The notes beneath the pieces were generated by a model that worked only from the letters and a program-made list of their open reading frames with translations, was not told where the DNA came from and searched no databases. Positions 27,395 through 36,551 of a DNA stretch of 64,000 nucleotides are shown one piece after another (positions within the stretch are counted from its first letter, which is position 1; the number at the start of each line of letters is the position of its first letter). The translations under genes were made by a program, and so were the position numbers. Source of the DNA: Pseudodesulfovibrio thermohalotolerans (GTDB lineage Bacteria > Desulfobacterota > Desulfovibrionia > Desulfovibrionales > Desulfovibrionaceae); contig NZ_CP120635.1 of the NCBI RefSeq assembly GCF_021353295.2, forward strand, positions 2,621,501-2,685,500. The letters are read 5' to 3'.

Positions 27395-28816
27395 ATGGAC
27401 GCGGACTCGAAGCTCACCCTTCTCGAAGAGCTCGATCCCTGCCAGACCTTCGGCAAGGTCACCAAGGTGGTCGGCCTCATCGCGGAGGGCCGTGGCATCA
27501 AGGCCCCCCTCGGCTCGGTCTGCTATCTTCTGCCGTCCGGGCACGACCCCATCCCCGCCGAGGTGGTCGGATTCCGCGACGGCGCGTGCCTGTTCATGCC
27601 CTACTCGGACATGCGCGGCATCGGCCCGGGCTCCCTGATCCAGAACGCGGCCACCCCGCCGCACATTCCGGTGGGTACGGCCATGCTGGGCCGCGCCGTG
27701 GACGCCTTTGGAAAGCCGCTCGACGGCAAGGGACCATTCCACGCCGAGGCTTTCGCCCCCCTGCATCGCGAACCGCCCAACCCGTTGGAGCGTCCGCGCA
27801 TCGACAAACCCCTTGATGTGGGCATCCGCTCGGTGAACGCGCTTCTGACGCTCGGCAAGGGCCAGCGCGTCGGCATCATGGCCGGTTCCGGCGTTGGCAA
27901 ATCCACCACCATGGGCATGATGGCCCGGTACACCAAGGCGGACATCAACGTCATCGCCCTGGTTGGCGAGCGCGGTCGTGAGGTGGTGGAATTCATGGAG
28001 CGCGACCTTGGTCCCGAAGGCATGGCCCGCAGCGTGCTCGTGGTGGCCACCTCGGACAAAAGCCCGCTCATCCGAATGCGCGCGGCCTACGCCGCAACGG
28101 CCATCGCCGAATTTTTCCGGGACCAGGGCAAGGACGTCCTGTTGATGATGGACTCGGTCACGCGTTTCGCCATGGCGGGACGCGAGGTCGGCCTGGCCGC
28201 GGGCGAACCGCCCACTCGCGGCGGCTATACCCCGTCCGTCTTCGCCCACCTGCCCCAGCTTCTGGAGCGCGCGGGCAAAAACCGCAAAGGGTCCATCACC
28301 GGAATCTATACGGTCCTGGTGGACGGCGACGACTTCACCGAGCCCATCGCGGACTCCACCCGCTCCATTCTGGACGGGCACATCGTCCTGACCCGCGAGT
28401 TGGCCGACATGGGCCACTACCCGGCCATCGACGTGCTCAAGTCCATCAGCCGTCTGCGAAGCGACATCACCACCAAACAGGCCCAAGCCGACGGCCGCAC
28501 CCTGCTTCGGCATATGGCCACCTTCAAGCGCGTGGAGGATATGGTCAATATCGGAGCGTACCAGAAGGGAGCCAACGCCGAGGTGGACAAGGCCATCGCC
28601 ATGGTCGGCCCCATCAACAATTTTCTGCGCCAACTCGTCGATGAACAGGAGACCCTGGACGGGGCCTTCAAGGCCATGCATGAGCTGGTGGCCGATGAGA
28701 CGAATCCCGCTCAGCAGTCGGCTTCGCAGGGCAAGGCCAATTCAAGGCAACAGCTCAAGAAGGTCAACCGCAAGAACGGTCAGAACCCGGCCAACATCAA
28801 GATGAAAGTCCGCTAG
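27395..28816 (+). CDS. fliI: Flagellar export ATPase FliI
   Basis: 473 residues. Walker A 'GSGVGKST' begins at residue 164, with 'LVGERGREVVEF' and 'DVLLMMDSVTRFAMAGREVGLAAGEPPTRGGYTPSVFAHLPQLLERAG' further on, the standard FliI/F1-beta-like core. It is about 20-30 residues longer than many FliI because of a basic Gln/Asn/Lys-rich tail (QQSASQGKANSRQQLKK...). No fliJ follows: the next gene is convergent asmA and the stop codons share CTAG. Confidence 0.96.
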   Translation: MDADSKLTLLEELDPCQTFGKVTKVVGLIAEGRGIKAPLGSVCYLLPSGHDPIPAEVVGFRDGACLFMPYSDMRGIGPGSLIQNAATPPHIPVGTAMLGRAVDAFGKPLDGKGPFHAEAFAPLHREPPNPLERPRIDKPLDVGIRSVNALLTLGKGQRVGIMAGSGVGKSTTMGMMARYTKADINVIALVGERGREVVEFMERDLGPEGMARSVLVVATSDKSPLIRMRAAYAATAIAEFFRDQGKDVLLMMDSVTRFAMAGREVGLAAGEPPTRGGYTPSVFAHLPQLLERAGKNRKGSITGIYTVLVDGDDFTEPIADSTRSILDGHIVLTRELADMGHYPAIDVLKSISRLRSDITTKQAQADGRTLLRHMATFKRVEDMVNIGAYQKGANAEVDKAIAMVGPINNFLRQLVDEQETLDGAFKAMHELVADETNPAQQSASQGKANSRQQLKKVNRKNGQNPANIKMKVR

Positions 28817-30960
28817 AATATCCCGAGAAATTTCTTCCGCTCCGGCTTGCCGGACTCCGGCTCGTCGTCACAGCACGATTTGTCCAGAGCGGAGCCCACG
28901 CCCTTGACCACATTCTTCATGCCGCCCAGAACCGTGCCCACGGTATCGACCACCACCCCGCCGAGGGACTTCACATACTCCGAAATCGAAACCCAATACC
29001 GGGGCTTGTCGATGGTTCCGGTCACGCGGATGGGAACCATGACACCGAAAAGCTCATGGGAGGACTTGCCGCCCTGGCCAGAGGCCGTGGGCACCAGCTT
29101 GGCCTTGACTATGTAGTCGATCTGGCGCGTAACCAGAGAAAGGGCCCCGTGCCCGTCGGCGCGGAGGCCCGGAGCCTTGACCTCCAGGTCCCGGTTATTG
29201 ACCACGCCGTTGGCAACCGTGCCGGTGCCGGTGATGGAACCGAATCTGGTGGAGTCGGTCTGCTCGGCTTCCACCGTGCCCTGCTTGTTCTTGGAAGACA
29301 CTGTGGTCCGGGTCATGCGCGTCAAATCAACGCCGGGGAACACGCCGTCCGACAGGCTGAAGGAAAATTTACCGCCCAAGGTGGCGAGCAGGTCGCGCAT
29401 CCGCTCGCCCTGCGCGCTCAAAGTCGATTCATAATCGGCAATCCCGGCGTATTCGGCCGTGCCGGTCACATCCTTGGACAACCCGGCCACATCGAGCCGC
29501 TCCACGTGGATGCCGGTTTCAACCACAGGCGCACCCTTGCTTGCGTCAGCAGTGAAAGTCGCCTTGAGAGTTCCCCCATAGGCCGAAGCCGAAAGGGGGC
29601 CTACGGTCAGCACACCGTTCCCGCCCTTTGCCGCCGCCGACACTTCGCTGAAATTCGCACCACCGACCTTGAGCCGGGCCACCTTGACGTCCATATCGAA
29701 ATCCAGCCGTCGAAGGACATCCGCAGGCAGAACCATATCATCCAACTGGCCGGACTTGGCCCGTTCCTGGGACACGGCCCCCTTTTCCGCGTGATCGGAC
29801 GGCAAATAGCGGTCCAGATCAATGTCGCCCGCGTCCACCTGCGCCTCCCAGCGGGGCCACTTGCCGCCCCGCTTCACCATCGCGCGTCCCACTATGCGGG
29901 TTCCATCCACCGAAAGCTCCATGTCCTCCAATGCCAGGCGTCCGGTCTCTAAATCCACCCGGCACGTGCCGCCCACCTTGGTCAAGGCCTTGGGATCGGC
30001 CGTGTTGAGCGCATCCCCACCCAACGCGGTCATCACCGTTCGCAGGTTCGCCGGTTTCAACGTAAGGTTGGCCGTAACCGCCGATAACTTATCCGTAATC
30101 CCCTTGATGGTGCCGTCGGCAAGCAAGGTGGCCCCGTAGGCCGAGCATTCGAGCCCCGTCACCTGAGCGGTCTCCTTGTTGAAATCGAGGGCCAGGAACT
30201 GAAAGGACAGCAAGCCGTCCACGCTTCCGCCCGGTATGGCGTCGCCCACGGCCTTGACCGCCACGCGCATGTCCATATGGCCGTATTCACGATTGGCGAG
30301 ATCAAAGGAAGACTGTCCCTCAAGACTCATGGACCCTTTGGCGTCGGGATTCCGGCAGTCGAAGTCGACGTTCACCTTCACCGGAAACAGACCGCCCCGG
30401 CTGATACGGCCGGTGGTCACATCCATGCCCCGCAGGATAAACCAGGTTTTCGCCTTCCGGTCGTCCCAGGTAAGGCCGCCCCCGGTTACGGTCACGCCCG
30501 CCACATCCAGATCGAAGGCGTCTTTTCCGGCGCTCTGCACAGCATCAGCCTGTTTGCGTCCCACGAGATCATCCCAATTGGACCTGCCCTGCTCATCGCG
30601 GCCGAGATTCAGGACCGGGCCGTCGAGCACGAGCTGACCGAACCGAATCTTTCCCATGAACAAAGGCAGGATGCGCACAGTCACACGGGCCGCACGCACC
30701 GAAGCCATGGGCTCGGGACCGAACCCTTGGGCGTTGCTCAGAGAAAGCCCGCCCAAGGTGACGCCCAGCCCAGGAAAAAACGTCAGGCCGATGTCGCCAT
30801 CGAACGTCAGCACCCGGCCGGTCTCCTTGAGCACGGCCTCGCTAATGCGTTCCTTGTAGTCGTTGGGATTGAAGACAGCCACGAAAACCAGGGCGGAAAC
30901 GACGAATAGCGCCAGGCATACGCCCAGGCCGATCAGTCCGAATTTCAGGAAGTTGCCCAT
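28813..30960 (-). CDS. AsmA-family inner-membrane-anchored protein
   Basis: 715 residues with a single N-terminal membrane anchor (about residues 7-30), the rest periplasmic. The AsmA start 'FNPNDYKERISEAVLKETGRVLTFDGDIGLTFFPGLGVTLGGLSLSNAQGF' and the later 'LSAQGERMRDLLATLGGKFSFSLSDGVFPGVDL' are diagnostic. Bacterial AsmA-like proteins are now viewed as bridge-like lipid carriers between inner and outer membranes (family knowledge, not shown here). It follows merR by 31 bases on the same strand, with AGGGGG as SD. Confidence 0.88.
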   Translation of the reverse strand: MGNFLKFGLIGLGVCLALFVVSALVFVAVFNPNDYKERISEAVLKETGRVLTFDGDIGLTFFPGLGVTLGGLSLSNAQGFGPEPMASVRAARVTVRILPLFMGKIRFGQLVLDGPVLNLGRDEQGRSNWDDLVGRKQADAVQSAGKDAFDLDVAGVTVTGGGLTWDDRKAKTWFILRGMDVTTGRISRGGLFPVKVNVDFDCRNPDAKGSMSLEGQSSFDLANREYGHMDMRVAVKAVGDAIPGGSVDGLLSFQFLALDFNKETAQVTGLECSAYGATLLADGTIKGITDKLSAVTANLTLKPANLRTVMTALGGDALNTADPKALTKVGGTCRVDLETGRLALEDMELSVDGTRIVGRAMVKRGGKWPRWEAQVDAGDIDLDRYLPSDHAEKGAVSQERAKSGQLDDMVLPADVLRRLDFDMDVKVARLKVGGANFSEVSAAAKGGNGVLTVGPLSASAYGGTLKATFTADASKGAPVVETGIHVERLDVAGLSKDVTGTAEYAGIADYESTLSAQGERMRDLLATLGGKFSFSLSDGVFPGVDLTRMTRTTVSSKNKQGTVEAEQTDSTRFGSITGTGTVANGVVNNRDLEVKAPGLRADGHGALSLVTRQIDYIVKAKLVPTASGQGGKSSHELFGVMVPIRVTGTIDKPRYWVSISEYVKSLGGVVVDTVGTVLGGMKNVVKGVGSALDKSCCDDEPESGKPERKKFLGIF

Positions 30961-30991
30961 GGTCCGCCCCCTCGCGGGATGGCCCCGCAGC

Positions 30992-31300
30992 CTAGCGTCT
31001 CAGGAGATTGCGAATAGCCAGCAAATCGTCCCGAACTTCCGCCAGAATATGGGCTTGTTCGCGACTGCGCAATTTTTTCTTGGCCCCGTCTATGGTCAGG
31101 CCCTCGTCGTAAAGAAGCCGTTTTATTTCACGAATGATTTCCAGGTGCTCTTCGGTGTACAAACGCTGACCGCTCTCGGTCCGAATGGGATCGATCTCGT
31201 CGAACTCCCCTTCCCAAAAGCGGAGCACGTAGGTCTTGACCCCAATCTCCTTGGCGGCCTGCCCGATCTTGTACCGCTTGAAGTCCTGCAAATCTTCCAT
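30992..31300 (-). CDS. MerR-family transcriptional regulator (short form)
   Basis: 102 residues: 'YKIGQAAKEIGVKTYVLRFWEGEFDEIDPIRTESGQRLYTEEHLEIIREIKRLLYDEGLTIDGAKKKL', a complete winged helix-turn-helix plus a short coiled-coil. No C-terminal effector-binding domain or cysteines, so it is the CarA/'MerR-like' type found downstream of pheT/ihfA in many delta-proteobacteria. The SD is weak. It probably forms a unit with asmA. Confidence 0.88.
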   Translation of the reverse strand: MEDLQDFKRYKIGQAAKEIGVKTYVLRFWEGEFDEIDPIRTESGQRLYTEEHLEIIREIKRLLYDEGLTIDGAKKKLRSREQAHILAEVRDDLLAIRNLLRR

Positions 31301-31488
31301 TTCTTATTTCTACCAAATACCCACGCCGCATTCAACCGTGTTCCGGAGAAGATACGAGCCTTCTTTCGCTTTCCAAATTTACTTCCGATTCGTTTAGATG
31401 GGAAAGGGAAATCGTCTCTCGAACAAGCGCCGCCACGACGCAAGCATTCCTCCCATGACACACTGAAACGCCCCCCGGCTCTCCCATG

Positions 31489-31524
31489 AAAAAAAGGCCC
31501 CGTTCCTTTGGGAGCGGGGCCTTT
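31489..31524 (-). terminator. Terminator after pheT
   Basis: On the minus strand AAGGCCCCG and CGGGGCCTT form the stem, followed by a run of seven T. It closes the thrS-infC-rpmI-rplT-pheST transcript before merR. Confidence 0.88.
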
Positions 31525-31543
31525 GACAGCATATTCGTTGCTT

Positions 31544-33946
31544 CTAGAACCGAATGGGCAGGCTCTTTTCGAGGGCCGCCAGAATCTTCTGGTGTTCCTT
31601 GTCGACCTGCTTGTCCTTGAGGGTCTTGGTGGGCGAGCGGTACGTCAGCCGGAAGGAGAGGTTGCGTTCCTCCTCCTGTCCCTCAGGAACGAACTCGGCC
31701 ACCAGCTCGACGGATTCGAGAATGCTCACGCCCGCGCCAAGGATGGTCTCGCGGATGGCGTCGGCACCCAGCGTCACCGGGCCGATGACGGTCACGTCAC
31801 GGCGGCTGGGCGGGAAGACCGGCAGCGGCTGGAAGTTGATCTTGTGAGCGTCGGCCATGTCGCGCAGGCCGTCCAGATTGAAGTCGGCCATCCAGACGTC
31901 CTTGCGGGCGTGATAGTAGTCGGCCATTTCCTCACGAACCCGTCCGACAAGGCCCACGGCCTGACCGGACACGCTCACCTGCACGCAGGGTTCGAGATAG
32001 GGATGTCCGCCTTCAGCCAGGGTGAAAACCGGGGCTTCGAGCTTGAAGGTGTCGGCGAGCAGATGCTCCACCAAGCCCTTGATATCCAGATAATCCACGT
32101 CGCCCTGGGTCCAGGGCCATTCCTGGGCATGGCGGGGTCCATAGAGCAGGATGCCCAGCCGGGACTGCTCGCGGGTCTCGGTCTCGGAGGTCTCGTCGTG
32201 CACAAACTGCTTGGCGACTTCGAACAGGCGGATATGATGGTTGCCTTGGGCCAGATTGTTCTTGAGCGCATTCAGCAGCCCGGGGGCCAGCTCGGTACGC
32301 ATGACGTTCTGTTCCTCGGACAGGGGGTTGGCGATGAAGACCCGCCCCTCTTCGGAAAGATTGAGCCGGTCGAGATCGTCGGAGCCCGTGAAGCTGTAGT
32401 TGATCGCCTCGTTCAGCCCCACGCCGCGTCCCCAGAATTTGACGCGCTTGATAAAGTCGTACACCGGGGTGCCTTCCGCGCTCTCCAGGGACTTTGCCAC
32501 CTTGGGCAGCACTGCCGGGATGCGGTCCAGCCCGTAGACGCGGCCCACTTCCTCGTACAGGTCCACCTCGCGCTCAAGGTCGAGGCGATGGGACGGGGAG
32601 GACACGGTCCAGTTTTCCGGGTCGGTGTCGTCGACCGCGCACCCTTCAAGCACAAAGACCTTTTTGGCGAAATCCGGCTCCAGGTCGAGGCCGAGCAGGG
32701 ACATGCACCGCTTGTGACGATAGCCGTGGGAGCGATCCTGCCACGGACACGGCTCGGCTGTGGCCACGCCGGAAACAACCGTGCCGCCGGAGGTCTCCGC
32801 CATGAGCTGGGCCGCGCGGTCCTGGGCGAACCGGGTCATGACCTGGTCAACGCCGCGTTCGAACCGGTAGGAGGCTTCGGAGGGCAGGGACAGCCTGCGG
32901 GCGGTCTTGCGAACGGTGCCGGGACGGAACACGGCGGCTTCGAGCAAGACGTTGCTCGATCCGGCTCCCATCTCGGAATTCAGGCCGCCCATGACGCCTG
33001 CCAGGGCGATGGGCTTGACGCCGTCCCAGACGAGCAGATCTTTGGCGGTGAGCGTACGCTCGACGTTATCCAGAGTAGTGAACTTCATGCCGTCCGTGGC
33101 CGGGGCGACGCGGACGGTCGCCTTCTCGATCAGGTCGAAGTCGAAGGAATGCAGGGGCTGGCCCAGCTCGAACATGATGAAGTTGGTCACGTCGACGATA
33201 TTGGAAATGGGACGCTGGCCCAAGGCGAGGAGCTTGAAACGCATCCAGTCGGGTGCCTTCCGAGTCTGCACGCCCTTGATGAGCCGCGCGTGGTAGGCCG
33301 GGCACAGCTCGGGGTCGTCAATGACGATCCGGACATCGTCGACGGCATTGCCGCCCCCTTCCACCAGATTGAGCTCGGGCAGGGTCAGGGGAAGATCGAA
33401 CGCAAGCGCGGTCTCGCGGGCGAAGCCGAGAATGGAAAGGCAGTCGGCGCGGTTCGGAGTGATGTCGAAGTCAAAAACAACCCTTTCGAGGTTCAGGGCG
33501 TCCACAAGCTTGTCGCCCGCCTTGAACGAGTCGTCGAGCACCCAGATGCCTTCATGATCCTCGGAGAGGCCCAACTCGCGCTCGGAGCAGATCATGCCCA
33601 TGGACTTGACGCCCCGGAGCTTGGCCTTCTTGATCTTCATGCCGTCGGGCATGGTCGTGCCCACCATGGCCACGGGCACCTTCTGGCCCTTGCCCACGTT
33701 GGGAGCGCCGCACACGATGGTCAGGGTCTCGGGACCACCGACATCCACGGTACAGACCGACAAATGGTCCGACTCGGGATGGGATTCGCGCTCGACGACA
33801 TGGCCGACCACGATATCCTGGATAGATTCAAAGGGATCAATGATGCCGTCCAGCTCCAGTCCGAGCATGGTCAGCTTGTCCCCGAGAACCTGGATGTCTC
33901 CCTCGTAGGGAACAAATTCACGCAACCAATTCAAGCTAACTAACAT
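31544..33946 (-). CDS. pheT: Phenylalanine--tRNA ligase beta subunit
   Basis: 800 residues, full length. Visible are the N-terminal MLVSLNWLREFVPY, the tRNA-binding OB domain ('IVVGHVVERESHPESDHLSVCTVDVG', 'IVCGAPNV'), the B3/B4 editing region, B5, the class II core ('RVYGLDRIPAVLP', 'EAINYSFTG') and the anticodon-binding FDX-ACB domain at the end ('PVFPPSRRDVTVIG'). The start is ATG 33946, with GGAGG 6 bases upstream inside the dispersed repeat; the open frame extends further but not with coding character. Confidence 0.97.
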   Translation of the reverse strand: MLVSLNWLREFVPYEGDIQVLGDKLTMLGLELDGIIDPFESIQDIVVGHVVERESHPESDHLSVCTVDVGGPETLTIVCGAPNVGKGQKVPVAMVGTTMPDGMKIKKAKLRGVKSMGMICSERELGLSEDHEGIWVLDDSFKAGDKLVDALNLERVVFDFDITPNRADCLSILGFARETALAFDLPLTLPELNLVEGGGNAVDDVRIVIDDPELCPAYHARLIKGVQTRKAPDWMRFKLLALGQRPISNIVDVTNFIMFELGQPLHSFDFDLIEKATVRVAPATDGMKFTTLDNVERTLTAKDLLVWDGVKPIALAGVMGGLNSEMGAGSSNVLLEAAVFRPGTVRKTARRLSLPSEASYRFERGVDQVMTRFAQDRAAQLMAETSGGTVVSGVATAEPCPWQDRSHGYRHKRCMSLLGLDLEPDFAKKVFVLEGCAVDDTDPENWTVSSPSHRLDLEREVDLYEEVGRVYGLDRIPAVLPKVAKSLESAEGTPVYDFIKRVKFWGRGVGLNEAINYSFTGSDDLDRLNLSEEGRVFIANPLSEEQNVMRTELAPGLLNALKNNLAQGNHHIRLFEVAKQFVHDETSETETREQSRLGILLYGPRHAQEWPWTQGDVDYLDIKGLVEHLLADTFKLEAPVFTLAEGGHPYLEPCVQVSVSGQAVGLVGRVREEMADYYHARKDVWMADFNLDGLRDMADAHKINFQPLPVFPPSRRDVTVIGPVTLGADAIRETILGAGVSILESVELVAEFVPEGQEEERNLSFRLTYRSPTKTLKDKQVDKEHQKILAALEKSLPIRF

Positions 33947-33948
33947 GA

Positions 33949-34040
33949 GTGCCTCCGGCAGCCGAATCAAGGAAGAGACGCCCTTTTCGCAAAGGGTTTG
34001 CCCCCTGTCCCCCGGCCCGCCATCCCCTTCCCTTTCCGGG
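33949..34040 (-). repeat. Dispersed intergenic repeat, copy 2 (carries the SD of pheT)
   Basis: On the minus strand the order is GGGGATGGCGGGCCGGGGG, then the hairpin AAACCCTTTGCGAAAAGGGC, then CGGCTGCCGGAGGCACTC touching the pheT start. This is the same order as copy 1. Confidence 0.6.
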
Positions 34041-34129
34041 CTGCCCGCGCACGCGGACACACAGTCGGAGGGAGGTGGAAAAGTTGTCTTCGTAGGGTGC
34101 GAGCTTCGTGAAGCTCAATATGTCAATGG

Positions 34130-34161
34130 GGCGCACGAAAAGCTTCAGCTCTTCGTGCGCC
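34130..34161 (-). terminator. Hairpin between pheS and pheT
   Basis: A perfect 10-base-pair stem (GGCGCACGAA / TTCGTGCGCC) with a 12-base loop begins 9 bases after the pheS stop. The minus strand continues without a T-tract, so it is more likely a processing, stabilising or attenuating element than a full terminator. Confidence 0.45.
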
Positions 34162-34170
34162 ACGCAAAAT

Positions 34171-35223
34171 CTAGGCGAACTGTTCCAGGAAGCGGACGTC
34201 GTTCTCGAAGAACATGCGCAGGTCGTTGATACCGTACTTCAGCATGGCCACGCGCTCGACGCCGAGCCCGAAGGCGAAGCCCGTGTAGACTTCGGGGTCG
34301 TACCCCACGGACTTGAACACGTTGGGATCAACCATGCCGCAGCCCAGAATCTCGACCCAGCCCGTGCCCTTGCACACCCGGCAGGTCTTGCCGTCGGTCT
34401 CGCCCTTGCCGCCGCACATGACGCAGGAAATATCCACCTCGGCCGAAGGCTCGGTGAACGGGAAGAAACTCGGACGGAAGCGAACTTCGGTCCGGGGACC
34501 GAAAACCTTGCGCACGAACACGGTCAGGGTGCCGCGGAGGTCGCCCATGGAAACATTGCGGTCGACCAGCAGCCCCTCGATCTGGTGGAACATGGGGGTG
34601 TGGGTCAGGTCCGAGTCGCGGCGGTAGACCTTGCCCGGCGCGATAACGGCCACGGGGGGCTTGCGCTTGAGCATACTGCGGATCTGCATTCCCGAGGTAT
34701 GGGTCCGCAGGACGATCTTGTCCGACACGTACAAGGTGTCCTGCATGTCACGGGCCGGATGGTCCGGCGGCATGTTCAGGGCCTCGAAATTGTGCCAGTC
34801 GTTTTCCACCTCGGGACCGGCCGCGTGCTCGAAGCCGAGCCCGACCAGGATGGAGGCGATTTCGTCCATGACCAAAGTCACGGGATGCAGGGAACCGGCC
34901 CACGGCTTGCGGCCCGGCATGGAAGGATCAAAGCGCGACAGAGCCTGGCCGGACTCTGCCACATGCAGCTCGGCCTCCCAGGCGTCCATCATGCCGGTGA
35001 CGGCCTGCTTGACCTCGTTGGCCTTCTTGCCCGCGACGGGTTTGTCGGCGACGTCGAGCTTGCCGAGGCGGCCCATGATCTGGGCGAGCTTCCCCTTCCG
35101 GCCCAGGAACTCTATGCGGAGTTCCTCCAGTTCCTTTAACGAACAAGCCTGGCCCTTGCGCGAAGCGCAATCCTGGGCCAGGCTGTCGAGTCCTTCCAGG
35201 AAGGACTTCAATTCATTACTCAC
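34171..35223 (-). CDS. pheS: Phenylalanine--tRNA ligase alpha subunit
   Basis: 350 residues, usual length. N-terminal coiled coil, then class II motifs: '[22 protein letters not shown]', '[13 protein letters not shown]', '[24 protein letters not shown]', '[20 protein letters not shown]', and '[32 protein letters not shown]'. A Cys-rich insert ([20 protein letters not shown]) is present as in many bacterial PheS. It is separated from pheT by 224 bases holding a hairpin and the dispersed repeat. Confidence 0.97.
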   Translation of the reverse strand: MSNELKSFLEGLDSLAQDCASRKGQACSLKELEELRIEFLGRKGKLAQIMGRLGKLDVADKPVAGKKANEVKQAVTGMMDAWEAELHVAESGQALSRFDPSMPGRKPWAGSLHPVTLVMDEIASILVGLGFEHAAGPEVENDWHNFEALNMPPDHPARDMQDTLYVSDKIVLRTHTSGMQIRSMLKRKPPVAVIAPGKVYRRDSDLTHTPMFHQIEGLLVDRNVSMGDLRGTLTVFVRKVFGPRTEVRFRPSFFPFTEPSAEVDISCVMCGGKGETDGKTCRVCKGTGWVEILGCGMVDPNVFKSVGYDPEVYTGFAFGLGVERVAMLKYGINDLRMFFENDVRFLEQFA

Positions 35224-35226
35224 TTT

Positions 35227-35580
35227 TTAGCTCACTTTGGCCTTGGCTGCCTCTGCGATCTTGGCGAACACCTGCGGGTCGCGCACTGCCATATCCGCCA
35301 GAACCTTGCGGTTCAGTTCGATGCCGGCCTTCTTGAGGCCATCCATCAAGCGGCTGTAGGACATGCCGTTGATGCGGGCGGCGGCGTTGATGCGCATGAT
35401 CCACAGCTTCCGGAACTCGCGCTTCTTGCGCTTCCGGTCCTTGTAGGAATGGCACAGAGCCTTTTCCACGCGCTCACGAGCGGTGCGGTACAGGCGGGAA
35501 CCTGCGCCGCGATAACCCTTGGCCATTTTCAGATATTTGTTGTGACGCCGCTTGGCGGCAACTCCACGCTTTACTCTCAT
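35227..35580 (-). CDS. rplT: 50S ribosomal protein L20
   Basis: 117 residues: '[79 protein letters not shown]' is unmistakable L20. GGAGGTTTTACC precedes the ATG. pheS begins 3 bases after its stop. Confidence 0.98.
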   Translation of the reverse strand: MRVKRGVAAKRRHNKYLKMAKGYRGAGSRLYRTARERVEKALCHSYKDRKRKKREFRKLWIMRINAAARINGMSYSRLMDGLKKAGIELNRKVLADMAVRDPQVFAKIAEAAKAKVS

Positions 35581-35763
35581 GGTAAAACCTCCATCGCTTC
35601 TGCTACCTCCCGGGCCGGACGGACTCCCCCGGCGAGGTGGATTGCTTTATAGGTTGAAAGAAATCAACGGGCATCTCGTCTGGGTCGAATCTGCGAACGT
35701 GCGAGCCGGGGCCTTTCCCCGCCTCTCTTTATACGCCGCCGACAGACCTAATCAGGCGGATTG
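35581..35763 (-). promoter_or_regulatory. rpmI-rplT spacer, candidate ribosomal-protein leader
   Basis: 183 bases separate the L35 and L20 genes, long for this pair. The minus strand contains a direct repeat (AGCAATCCGCC and AGCAATCCACC, about 100 bases apart) and small G+C hairpins such as GGGGAAAGGCCCC. L20 is known to regulate this operon by binding mRNA in other bacteria; that this spacer is such a site is inference. Confidence 0.35.
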
Positions 35764-35961
35764 CTAGCCGTTGGGCAACTGACGACGAACAGCCTTCATG
35801 TTGGTAGAGTCCACGGTGGTGGACTGGCCCAGGCGACGCTTTCTCTTGGCATTCTTCTTAGTCAGAATGTGCCGGAGATTCTTACGGCGGCGCTTGAACT
35901 TACCGGTAGCGGTCTTGGAAAACCGCTTGGCGGCTGCACGGCGGGTTTTGATCTTAGGCAT
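35764..35961 (-). CDS. rpmI: 50S ribosomal protein L35
   Basis: 65 residues: '[45 protein letters not shown]' is the standard L35 sequence. GGAGGATACT precedes the ATG. It lies between infC and rplT as expected. Confidence 0.98.
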   Translation of the reverse strand: MPKIKTRRAAAKRFSKTATGKFKRRRKNLRHILTKKNAKRKRRLGQSTTVDSTNMKAVRRQLPNG

Positions 35962-36002
35962 AGTATCCTCCTAGAAAGGGACAGGTGGTCCCTCGCGAGT
36001 AT

Positions 36003-36551
36003 CTATTTTTTCACCGGAGCGAGCATCATTGTCATGGTCCGTCCTTCCGACATGGGCTTGCTCTCGACTTTGGCTAAATCTTGCGTGTCCACTACTACCC
36101 GTTCGAGCATGGCAAGCCCGCGGTCCTTGTGGACTATTTCACGTCCCCGGAAGAAAATGGTAACCTTGCAACGGTCGCCGCCCTCCAGAAACTTGACGAT
36201 TTTCTTGAGCTTGGTCTGGTAATCGTGCTCATCGGTCTTGGGCCGGAACTTGACTTCCTTGATCTTGATTACGGTCTGTTTCTTTTTGGCTTCCTGCAAC
36301 TTTTTCTGCTGCTGGTACTTGAACTTGCCATAATCCATGATCTTGCAGACCGGCGGGTCGGCGTTGGGCGCGACCTCCACGAGATCAAGACCCTTTTCCC
36401 GTGCGCGATCAAGCGCGTCGCGGGTTGCCATTACACCAAGCTGCTCACCGTCATCATCCACGACCCGCACCTTGGGGATGCGAATCCTTTCGTTGCGCCT
36501 AACCAGGTCTTCCCTCTTCTGGTCCCGGCGGATATTACCCCGAAAAGCTAT
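36003..36551 (-). CDS. infC: Translation initiation factor IF-3 (AUA start)
   Basis: IF-3 keeps ribosomal subunits apart and discriminates against non-AUG starts. 'DLVRRNERIRIPKVRVVDDDGEQLG', 'LDLVEVAPNADPPVCKIMDYGKFKYQQQKK' and 'IKEVKFRPKTDEHDYQTK' are diagnostic. No ATG, GTG or TTG gives the full N-terminus: the GTG at 36470 would cut off about 27 conserved residues. An ATA at 36551 lies 8 bases after AGGAGG and yields MAFRGNIRRDQKRED, for a total of 182 residues, normal IF-3 length. A rare start codon is the known basis of IF-3 autoregulation in other bacteria (AUU in E. coli). It overlaps the end of thrS by 17 bases. Confidence 0.9.
   Translation of the reverse strand: MAFRGNIRRDQKREDLVRRNERIRIPKVRVVDDDGEQLGVMATRDALDRAREKGLDLVEVAPNADPPVCKIMDYGKFKYQQQKKLQEAKKKQTVIKIKEVKFRPKTDEHDYQTKLKKIVKFLEGGDRCKVTIFFRGREIVHKDRGLAMLERVVVDTQDLAKVESKPMSEGRTMTMMLAPVKK

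Noticed and set aside
33936..34163. A 75-codon GTG-start frame between pheS and pheT
   Set aside because: Its first part is explained by the GGCGCACGAA hairpin and its end by the dispersed repeat; no SD.
34171..35223. Cys-rich insert in PheS as a novelty
   Set aside because: CxxCGGKG...CxxCKG inserts occur in many bacterial PheS proteins.
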